A stretch of DNA of 5,444 nucleotides from JAGFIY01 sp964499285. Lineage in GTDB: Bacteria; Bacteroidota; Ignavibacteria; Ignavibacteriales; Melioribacteraceae. The translations under genes were made by a program, and so were the position numbers. Within the stretch, counting starts at the first letter, position 1. Each line of letters opens with the position of its first letter. The notes under the pieces are model-generated. The model ran no database searches. It saw only the letters and a list, made by a program, of their open reading frames with translations, and was not told the origin of the DNA. This document shows positions 1 through 5,444 of this stretch, piece by piece. The stretch lies in contig CAZCLA010000076.1 in assembly GCA_964499285.1 (NCBI GenBank), forward strand, positions 1 through 5,444, given 5' to 3'.

Positions 1-534
1 GGACACGGTATGAAAGCCGGAACAATGGTAACCTCGACGAAAAGTTTATTTAACAGTTATGCTGAAGAAAGTAATATTACTAGAATATTTAACGAGATGA
101 CGAAATGCATAAAGAAAATGCGTTTTGAAAATTTATTTATGTCATTCACGATGCTCAAAATAAAGGACAGCCACTTATCAATGTCCGCAGGAGGAATGCC
201 GCCGGTTTATATTTATCGTTCTGAAAAGGATTCTGCTGAGGAGCATTTGTTCAAAGGAATGCCCTTAGGTACAATCAACAATTTTCCTTATGATATTAAA
301 GAGCTGAAATTAAATAAAGGTGATGTTATTTTACTAACATCAGACGGTTTACCCGAATTACAAAATGGAAATAATGAACAGTATGGATATAAACGTCTGC
401 GAAATAAATTTGAAGAGTATGCAAAGTATGAACCCCTAAAGATTATTGATCACTTTAATACGGACGCAAATCTTTGGCTGAATGGTCATGAAGCCGATGA
501 TGATGTTACATTTGTCGTAATCAAGGTGATATAA
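1..534 (+). CDS. SpoIIE/RsbU-type PP2C serine/threonine phosphatase, C-terminal part (5' end outside window)
   Basis: This is the C-terminal 177 residues of a PP2C-like phosphatase of the SpoIIE/RsbU class, which dephosphorylates serine or threonine on partner-switching regulators such as anti-sigma-factor antagonists. The frame is open from base 1, so the first in-frame ATG (position 10) is internal: it lies inside the GHGMKAG motif that ends the metal-binding DxxGHG segment. Numbering from the window edge, further family motifs are SAGGMPP (62-68), MPLGT (87-91), GDVILLTSDGLPE (107-119, with metal-ligand candidate Asp115) and a terminal DDDVTFVV (166-173) with the last metal-binding acidic residues. 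The stop is TAA at 532-534. No membrane segment or sensor domain lies in the visible part. In Bacteroidetes-group bacteria, this GHGMKAGTMVT variant usually ends large sensor proteins with beta-propeller, triple-tyrosine or TPR regions, so the missing N-terminus is probably a sensor (inference). It is convergent with the molybdenum hydroxylase gene. Family confidence is high; the specific target is unknown. Confidence 0.9.
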   Translation, partial: GHGMKAGTMVTSTKSLFNSYAEESNITRIFNEMTKCIKKMRFENLFMSFTMLKIKDSHLSMSAGGMPPVYIYRSEKDSAEEHLFKGMPLGTINNFPYDIKELKLNKGDVILLTSDGLPELQNGNNEQYGYKRLRNKFEEYAKYEPLKIIDHFNTDANLWLNGHEADDDVTFVVIKVI

Positions 535-605
535 TAAACCGATTTGATTTTTCAGGATGTGGATTTTCCCGAAGATTATTTATCAATTAACAACGATTTG
601 ACTTG

Positions 606-749
606 ATGGGGCTAATGCCCAAATAATTGTTGTTATTATTAATCCGTTGCTTAAAAGCAACGGCAATAAAGTTTAATTTGTTTTTCAAATTGCCGTTGGC
701 TTCAGCCAACGGAATGCAAGTGAAAAAATACTCAGGGCTTTAGCCCCAT
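606..749. repeat. 144-bp nested imperfect palindrome (REP/BIME- or MITE-like) between convergent genes
   Basis: The outer arms 606-620 and 735-749 are inverted repeats matching at 14 of 15 positions (ATGGGGCTAATGCCC against ATGGGGCTAAAGCCC). An inner pair, 641-667 and 689-715, forms inverted copies of one 27-nt module with about 21 matches. Each module is itself a hairpin: stem 644-650/657-663 around a TTAAAA loop, and stem 693-700/705-712 around TTCA. Both pairs share a dyad centre near 678. A further small hairpin (AATTTG, five T, CAAATT; 675-691) lies close to that centre. Two inverted REP hairpins make up the arrangement called BIME, and non-autonomous elements mobilised by REP-associated Y1 transposases look like this. 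No transposase lies in the window, and no target-site duplication is obvious. It probably also acts as a barrier to transcription from both sides. The palindrome is directly visible; its class is inference. Confidence 0.7.
722..747 (-). terminator. Possible weak Rho-independent terminator of the molybdenum hydroxylase gene
   Basis: Reading the minus strand past the stop codon at 760-762, a short GC-rich hairpin follows within about 13 nt: GGGC and GCCC around a TAAA loop, at 746-735. After a six-base gap comes a run of six T (minus strand, positions 728-723). The position and order fit an intrinsic terminator. The stem is only 4-5 bp and the T-run does not abut it, so it is weak at best. The same bases form the right arm of the larger palindrome, so termination may be a by-product of that repeat. 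Confidence 0.35.
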
Positions 750-759
750 TTAAACCTAC

Positions 760-3321
760 TTACTTATTGGTTCTCTTTTTAATCGGAAGTGTAAAATATC
801 TTTGCTTATCAAACTGGTAGAACGCATTTGCAACTGCACCTGCGGTTGGAACTAAACCTATTTCACCAACACCCTTTGCACCGTGCGGACCAATTGGATC
901 AGTTACTTCAACTCCAATCACTTCAACTTCCGGCATTTGTCTTGCGCGCAGAATTCCTAAATCTCTAAAATTTGTACTTACAGGTATTCCGTCTTTCAAC
1001 ACAAGCTCTTCTGAAATTGCATAACCTAATCCCATATGAACCGAACCTTCAATCTGTCCTTCAAATAAATTCGGATTAATAATTTTACCGGCATCGTGTG
1101 CAGCAATCACCTTTTCAATTTCTCCGTTGTCATCTAAAATCACAACTTGCGTTGCATAACTGTATGAGTAATGAGTAATTATATCTTTATCGGTTGCACC
1201 GGGTTTTGTGGTCCAATCGCAAACCCATTTGCCTTCGTAAATATTTCCGGTTAGCTCCGATAAATTTGAATTCTCTAAATCCTCTTTCAGTTTTTTTGAT
1301 GCATCAATAATCGCATTACCTATTATTGACGTAGCACGTGAGGCGGTTGTCATTCCTGCTGTTGCATTAATTTTTGTATCGACCTTTACTTCGATTATAC
1401 TTGGATCAATTCCGGTTTCATTACATAAAAATTGAACAGCCATTGTGTTAACGCCTTGACCCATTTCAGTCCAGCCGTGATGAAGTATAACTTTATCCTT
1501 TGATACAATTTCAATTTTCACAACACCGTCATCAGGCATTCCATTTCCGATTCCTGTGTTCTTAATTCCGCAGGCAATTCCGGCATACTTTGCATTGTAG
1601 AATTGATCTTTAACTGCAAGTAAAGTTTCTCTTACTCCCGTTCCCCCTTTTAATATTTGTCCGGTTGAAGCGACACCGCCGTCAACTAAAGCATTGTTAT
1701 ATCTAAACTGCCATCTATCAAATCCACCTTGCTCGCAGAGATCATCAATGCAGTTTTCAATAGCAAACGTAACTTGGTTGACTCCGAATCCGCGCATTGC
1801 TCCGCAAGGTATGTTGTTCGTGTAAACTGCTTTACTTATTATATCGGCATTCGGAATGGAATAAGCTCCGGTTGCGTGTCCAGCAGCTCTTTCCAAAACT
1901 TTCATCCCAACCGAAGCATAAGCACCGGTATCGCCAATTATATCGGCTTTAATTGCGGTCAACATCCCGTCTTTATCGCAAGCCAATGTGTAATCCATTA
2001 TTAACGGGTGACGTTTGGGGTGCATCTTAATTGATTCATCTCTACTTAGTTTTACTTTGACAGGTTTATTTAGCAGAAAAGCACAGAGCGCTGCGTGATG
2101 TTGAACGGATAAATCTTCTTTACCGCCGAAACCACCGCCGTTGGGAACAAGAATAACCCTAACTTTTTCTTCAGGAAGATTCAAAACTTTTGCAATTTGT
2201 TTTCGATCTTCGAAAACACCTTGACCTTGCGAAAGAATTTCGACTCCACCGTCTTCCGGTTTTGCAACCGAACATTCTGTTTCAATATATCCGTGTTCTA
2301 TCATTTGTGTTGTATATCTTCCTTTTGAAACAAATGCAGATTCATTTATTGCTTTTTCGGTTTCGCCGCGATGAATTTCCGTTTTTGATAAAATATTTCC
2401 AGTTGTATGAATTTGCGGTGCATCATTTTTAATTGCTTCGAAAGGATCGGTTACCGGGTTTAAGATTTCATACTTAACTTCGATAAGTTTTACGGCTTCT
2501 CTAGCAATCGCTTCTGTCTCTGCAACAGCAAGAGCTAAAACATCTCCGATGTATCGCGTATCTTCTCCGACATCAACCATCATCGGCCAATCCTGCACTA
2601 TCAAACCAGAATTCCGTGTGCCGGGAATATCTTTTGCCGTTAATACTTTTTCCACACCTTCTAATTTTTCTGCCTTAGATATGTCGATTGATAAAACTTT
2701 TGCTCTTGGATGATCACTGAATTTTAATGCGCCGTGAACCATTCCCTCTAATTTTACATCTTCTACATATGGACTAAATCCCAGAACCATATTTTCAGCA
2801 TTGTACTTCGGATATTTTTTACCAATTCCAGTTTGTTTGATTTCGGGCTTTGGAATTTCTTTTAATTCGCGAATCGCTTCTGCTGCGTATTCAACTGCAT
2901 CAATTATTTTTGTGTAACCGGTACAGCGACAAATGTTCGCTTGAAGTCCTTGCGCAATTTCAGTTCGAGTTGGATTTGGTTTTTTATTTAGCAGTGCAAC
3001 CGACTGCATTACAATTCCGGGAATACAAAAACCGCATTGTACTCCACTTTTTTCAACAAAAGCATTTGTGAATACTCGTTTTGTATAATCATCCAATCCA
3101 TCGGGAGTTACAATTTCTTTTCCTTCCAAGCGTTCCATAAAAGTTGTGCAGGACAATCTACCCTTACCGTCAATCAAAACCGAGCAGGCACCGCATCCGC
3201 CTTGGGGAGAGCAGCCGTCTTTTACTGTTGTTATTCCTTCTTCATTTCGGAGATAACTAAGCAGTGATTGCTTTGGATTGCCATTGTATTCTTTTTCAAT
3301 TCCGTTTAAGTAAAATTTCAT
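760..3321 (-). CDS. XdhD-like molybdenum hydroxylase: fused [2Fe-2S] and molybdopterin-binding subunits of a xanthine dehydrogenase-family enzyme
   Basis: An 853-residue cytoplasmic molybdo-flavoenzyme-family protein that hydroxylates a heterocycle, probably a purine, at the Mo centre and passes electrons out through two [2Fe-2S] clusters. Residues 1-75 are a plant-type ferredoxin domain (Cys37, 43, 46, 58). Residues 80-155 are the helical second cluster domain (QCGFC with Cys96 and 99; CRC with Cys131 and 133). After a short linker comes the a/b hammerhead domain (about 185-295), then the two molybdopterin domains (about 305-835). Active-site residues align by motif with bovine XDH: Gln365 (LSQGQG; Gln767), Glu402 (GGGFGGKE; Glu802), Arg510 (AMRGFG; Arg880) and catalytic Glu820 (GAKGVGE; Glu1261). 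EMGQG at 619-623 is the usual pterin-pocket motif. The FAD domain of full XDH is absent. Length and architecture match the selenium-associated XDH family and E. coli XdhD (YgfN). The ATG at 3321 is chosen because family members begin at this MKFYLNG-type sequence; an in-frame TTG at 3333 would add four residues. ygfK lies upstream on the same strand, 179 nt away. Substrate and selenium dependence cannot be read from the sequence. Confidence 0.93.
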   Translation of the reverse strand: MKFYLNGIEKEYNGNPKQSLLSYLRNEEGITTVKDGCSPQGGCGACSVLIDGKGRLSCTTFMERLEGKEIVTPDGLDDYTKRVFTNAFVEKSGVQCGFCIPGIVMQSVALLNKKPNPTRTEIAQGLQANICRCTGYTKIIDAVEYAAEAIRELKEIPKPEIKQTGIGKKYPKYNAENMVLGFSPYVEDVKLEGMVHGALKFSDHPRAKVLSIDISKAEKLEGVEKVLTAKDIPGTRNSGLIVQDWPMMVDVGEDTRYIGDVLALAVAETEAIAREAVKLIEVKYEILNPVTDPFEAIKNDAPQIHTTGNILSKTEIHRGETEKAINESAFVSKGRYTTQMIEHGYIETECSVAKPEDGGVEILSQGQGVFEDRKQIAKVLNLPEEKVRVILVPNGGGFGGKEDLSVQHHAALCAFLLNKPVKVKLSRDESIKMHPKRHPLIMDYTLACDKDGMLTAIKADIIGDTGAYASVGMKVLERAAGHATGAYSIPNADIISKAVYTNNIPCGAMRGFGVNQVTFAIENCIDDLCEQGGFDRWQFRYNNALVDGGVASTGQILKGGTGVRETLLAVKDQFYNAKYAGIACGIKNTGIGNGMPDDGVVKIEIVSKDKVILHHGWTEMGQGVNTMAVQFLCNETGIDPSIIEVKVDTKINATAGMTTASRATSIIGNAIIDASKKLKEDLENSNLSELTGNIYEGKWVCDWTTKPGATDKDIITHYSYSYATQVVILDDNGEIEKVIAAHDAGKIINPNLFEGQIEGSVHMGLGYAISEELVLKDGIPVSTNFRDLGILRARQMPEVEVIGVEVTDPIGPHGAKGVGEIGLVPTAGAVANAFYQFDKQRYFTLPIKKRTNK

Positions 3322-3333
3322 TTTATGTCCCAA
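3322..3333 (-). promoter_or_regulatory. Start-site region of the molybdenum hydroxylase gene: weak GGGA ribosome-binding site ahead of ATG
   Basis: On the minus strand the bases before the ATG read TTGGGACATAAA. A GGGA (3331-3328) stands six bases before the ATG at 3321-3319, a plausible but weak Shine-Dalgarno element, and an A-rich stretch directly precedes the ATG. The in-frame TTG at 3333 has no comparably placed purine motif and overlaps this element. This supports the ATG as the start. Confidence 0.4.
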
Positions 3334-3397
3334 ACTTCTTAATTAAGTAAAGGTTTTATCCTTATTCACTTACTTATCATATCAATACATCAACATT

Positions 3398-3498
3398 TGT
3401 CATTCCGAACGAAACAACGAGGAGTGAGGAATCTCATAAGTTTTACAAGGTGAGATTCTTCAGTCGTCCGTTAGACAACGGACTTCTTCGGAATGATA
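3398..3498. repeat. Structured palindromic intergenic repeat (TCATTCCGAA...TTCGGAATGA) inside the presumed ygfK operon
   Basis: This roughly 100-bp element is bounded by perfect 10-bp inverted arms, TCATTCCGAA at 3400-3409 and TTCGGAATGA at 3487-3496. Inside is a 12-bp stem with one G-T pair, 3425-3436 against 3451-3462 (TGAGGAATCTCA and TGAGATTCTTCA). A separate 7-bp hairpin sits at 3466-3483 (GTCCGTT, loop AGAC, AACGGAC). I recognise the CATTCCGAACGAA / GGAATCTC wording as a dispersed repeat seen between genes in many Bacteroidetes-group genomes; this is from memory, not a search. No T-run follows any hairpin on the minus strand, so it does not look like an intrinsic terminator for ygfK. 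It would be transcribed as a multi-branched RNA if the two genes share a message. Confidence 0.7.
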
Positions 3499-3500
3499 TT

Positions 3501-5444
3501 TTAGCTGTTAACAAATGTCTTGTCTAAATTTACTAAGTAATAATACATCTCGATTATTTTTTTTGTGTTTAACTCTTTACTGTGTTCAAATTTTTTCGAC
3601 ACATTTACTGGATTCATTTCCAAATCGAATTTTGATTCAAAGTATCTATCATTGTATAGAATTTGATCGTCGTTAAAAATTAATTCGTGTACTTCATCTT
3701 TTTCTTTATAAATTAATTTATTTCCTTCAAGCAAATATCCTCTGCTGATTTCGTCGAAGCTTTCTTTACTTAATGCAAATTTGGGTTTTACTTTATAAGG
3801 CGCTCCGCTAGTTGGACAAAATGTATCGCAGTTTCCGCATTCATTACAGAAATCGTTTATGTTTATTATCTGGTATTTTTGATTGACTTCAAACTCATCC
3901 CAACTTGTTATTTTAAAATCACCATTCTCAAAATTGATATGAGGGTATTTCTTTTTAAAAGGCGAAATTTCATAATAAACGTTTGCCAGATTAGGACAAA
4001 CACTCACACATATGTTGCAAATTTCATCACAATACAAACAGCGGGATGCTTCTTCAACTGCAGAGATTTCATCCATTACCGGATTAACTAGGTCGAATGA
4101 ATTGCGCTGCTCCAAAGGAATAGATTGCAAATCCTTTCCGTAAACTCGTTGGGATAATTTATGTTGGTAATTTCGCAAATCTATTTTTTCGAGTTCAGGC
4201 TTTAGTGCATTATACTCTTGTTCAATCTTAGATAAAATTATTTGTGCCGCATCTTTACCGTCTCCCATTGCATTGATTAATGAATCCGCACCGCGAACCG
4301 CATCACCACCGGCAAAGACATTTTTAATTTCCGTTTCTTTAGTGTGTGAATTCACTTCCAATTTTTTATTCGGAAGAAAATCTAAATTTACTTCTTGTCC
4401 TATTGCGGTAATAATCGAATCAAACTCCAACTCATAATCAGAGTTTGGAATTTCAACCGGACGTCTTCTCCCAGAGTCATCTTCATCGCCGAATTTCATC
4501 TGCACACAAGTTAATCTAAGTTTCCCATCAACTTTTTCAATTTGCTTTGGTGCTGTTAGTTCAACAACTTTAATTCCTTCGTGGATTAATTCTTCAATCT
4601 CTTCTTTATCGGCAGGCATTTCGTTGATAGTTCTTCTATAAAGTAAAGTTACACCTTTACCGCTCTTAACTAATCTTTTTGCGGTCCGCGCTGCATCCAT
4701 CGCGGAATTCCCTCCGCCAATTACTGCTGCACTTTTACCAAGTTTAACACTTTCTCCGAGTTTAATTTTTTCCAAAAATTTGATCTGATCAAAAACATTT
4801 TCGCTTTCTTCTCCTTCAATCTCTAGTTTCTTGCCTTTCTGTGCACCGATCCCCAAATAAACAAAATCAAATTCACTTCTGATTTCATCAAAATCGTTTT
4901 TTGTTATTATTCGATTATAATGAATCTTAATTCCGAGCGATTCGATATTTTTTACATCGAGTTCCAAAAGTTCATCGTCTATTCTAAACTTTGGAATAGT
5001 TGAAGAGGCCATTCCTCCACCGAAACCGTGTGCTTCGAAAACTTCTACATTCACTCCTTCCAACGCCAAAAAGTAAGCGGCTGAAAGCCCGGAAGGACCG
5101 GCTCCGATTACTGCAACTTTTTTAATAATACTTTTTGAAGAATGTTTATCAAAATGATTTGATTCTTTCTCAGCAGCAAATCTTTTTAATTCTCTAATTA
5201 ACAATGAATTATCGATATTCATTCGTGTGCATTTAGTTTGGCAAAGATGATCGCAAACCATTCCGGTTATATTCGGCAGCGGATTTTCTCTTACAATAGT
5301 TTCGTATGCAGCAGAATAATTTTTATTGCCGATATGATATAAATATTCCGGTACATCTTGATCAATAGCACAGGCTTCAACACAAGGTGGATGAATGCAG
5401 TCGAGTTCAGTTAACTCTCTGTTTGTTTTTATGTTTTGATGCTT
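3501..5444 (-). CDS. ygfK: YgfK-family Fe-S flavoprotein, NAD(P)H-linked oxidoreductase subunit (putative selenate reductase family; 5' end outside window)
   Basis: 647 visible C-terminal residues of a cytoplasmic electron-transfer protein. The frame is open through base 5444, so the ATG at 5261 is internal. YgfK proteins are about 1000 residues, so roughly a third is missing. Numbering from the window edge, residues 11-90 are a helical [4Fe-4S] domain as in dihydropyrimidine dehydrogenase and GltD (Cys16, 21, 25; then GMVCDHLCQTKCTR with Cys64, 68, 72). Residues 108-405 are a GltD-like flavin-disulfide reductase fold: FAD motif GAGPSG (114-119) with acidic Glu137, nucleotide motif GGGNSA (243-248) with RR at 270-271, and the second FAD motif GGD (379-381). 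Residues 465-550 carry two ferredoxin clusters, Cys469/472/476/479/483 and Cys533/536/539/543, then the GAPYKVKPK segment seen in YgfK. The GxGxxA form and paired Arg suggest NADP(H) (inference). It lies directly upstream of the molybdenum hydroxylase, which lacks FAD, so the two probably form one complex. GltD itself is unlikely because GltD ends soon after the FAD domain. Confidence 0.93.
   Translation of the reverse strand, partial: KHQNIKTNRELTELDCIHPPCVEACAIDQDVPEYLYHIGNKNYSAAYETIVRENPLPNITGMVCDHLCQTKCTRMNIDNSLLIRELKRFAAEKESNHFDKHSSKSIIKKVAVIGAGPSGLSAAYFLALEGVNVEVFEAHGFGGGMASSTIPKFRIDDELLELDVKNIESLGIKIHYNRIITKNDFDEIRSEFDFVYLGIGAQKGKKLEIEGEESENVFDQIKFLEKIKLGESVKLGKSAAVIGGGNSAMDAARTAKRLVKSGKGVTLLYRRTINEMPADKEEIEELIHEGIKVVELTAPKQIEKVDGKLRLTCVQMKFGDEDDSGRRRPVEIPNSDYELEFDSIITAIGQEVNLDFLPNKKLEVNSHTKETEIKNVFAGGDAVRGADSLINAMGDGKDAAQIILSKIEQEYNALKPELEKIDLRNYQHKLSQRVYGKDLQSIPLEQRNSFDLVNPVMDEISAVEEASRCLYCDEICNICVSVCPNLANVYYEISPFKKKYPHINFENGDFKITSWDEFEVNQKYQIININDFCNECGNCDTFCPTSGAPYKVKPKFALSKESFDEISRGYLLEGNKLIYKEKDEVHELIFNDDQILYNDRYFESKFDLEMNPVNVSKKFEHSKELNTKKIIEMYYYLVNLDKTFVNS

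Noticed and set aside
606..749. CRISPR array or tRNA gene
   Set aside because: The repeats are inverted and nested, not regularly spaced direct repeats, and no cloverleaf with a T-loop sequence can be formed.
1729..3267. Plus-strand open frames at 1729-2004, 2190-2432, 2850-3071 and 3037-3267
   Set aside because: They lie antisense inside the molybdenum hydroxylase gene, show no recognisable domain, and have the Cys-, Phe- and His-rich look of a shadow frame; the minus-strand protein is conserved throughout.
760..3321. Carbon monoxide dehydrogenase large subunit or aldehyde oxidoreductase
   Set aside because: The CODH active-site loop AYRCSF is absent, and the XDH-type Glu402/Arg510 pair is present.
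3331..3333. TTG at 3333 as the start of the molybdenum hydroxylase
   Set aside because: It adds only MGHK before the conserved MKFYLNG start, and a weak GGGA element is better placed for the ATG at 3321.
3334..3397. Promoter for the molybdenum hydroxylase downstream of the repeat (TTGATA-like box near 3384 with AT-rich sequence after it)
   Set aside because: No -10 box at proper spacing, nor a Bacteroidetes TAnnTTTG element, could be picked out convincingly from the AT-rich background.
3879..4091. Plus-strand open frame opposite the ferredoxin region of ygfK
   Set aside because: It is antisense to the conserved cysteine clusters of YgfK and has no motif or ribosome-binding site of its own.
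5259..5261. ATG as the start of ygfK
   Set aside because: The frame stays open to the window edge, and the upstream codons encode conserved family sequence (LDCIHPPCVEAC and NPLPNITG), so this Met is internal.
3501..5444. Glutamate synthase small subunit (GltD) or dihydropyrimidine dehydrogenase instead of YgfK
   Set aside because: The FAD/NADPH core is shared, but the two C-terminal ferredoxin clusters followed by GAPYKVKPK and a further tail, plus the neighbouring Mo hydroxylase, match YgfK. No glutamate synthase large subunit or dihydroorotate-dehydrogenase-like C-terminal domain is present.

Overview
The window looks like a piece of an AT-rich bacterial chromosome, most likely from the Bacteroidetes/Chlorobi/Ignavibacteria side of the tree. 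This placement is an inference from three things: the low GC, the type of SpoIIE-family phosphatase at the left edge, and two intergenic palindromic repeats of a style I associate with those genomes. No rRNA or other decisive marker is present, so the phylum is a moderate-confidence guess.

Layout. Positions 1-534 (+) hold the C-terminal 177 codons of a PP2C/SpoIIE-type serine/threonine phosphatase cut by the left edge. Positions 535-759 are a convergent intergenic gap. It is largely occupied by a 144-bp imperfect palindrome (606-749) built from nested inverted repeats that share one dyad centre. On the minus strand follow two genes read right to left. The first is ygfK (5444 to 3501), cut by the right edge, encoding a multi-[4Fe-4S], FAD- and NAD(P)H-binding oxidoreductase subunit. 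The second is an xdhD-like molybdenum hydroxylase (3321 to 760) that fuses a [2Fe-2S] electron-transfer domain to the molybdopterin catalytic domain. Their 179-bp gap holds a second, unrelated palindromic repeat (about 3398-3498).

How the genes work together. The Mo protein has its own two [2Fe-2S] centres but no FAD domain, and YgfK supplies Fe-S clusters, FAD and a nucleotide site. The simplest reading is a two-protein redox chain between the molybdenum centre and NAD(P)(H), as in the E. coli ygfK/xdhD region and the selenium-associated xanthine dehydrogenase clusters of anaerobes. The active-site residues resemble purine hydroxylases (equivalents of bovine Gln767, Glu802, Arg880 and Glu1261 are all present), so a purine or related N-heterocycle is the favoured substrate. 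Selenate, for which ygfK-type proteins were once annotated, is an alternative. The phosphatase is transcribed toward the pair and is probably functionally unrelated.

The coding part is a recognisable, known module. The least explained features are the two structured repeats, one between convergent genes and one inside the presumed operon.
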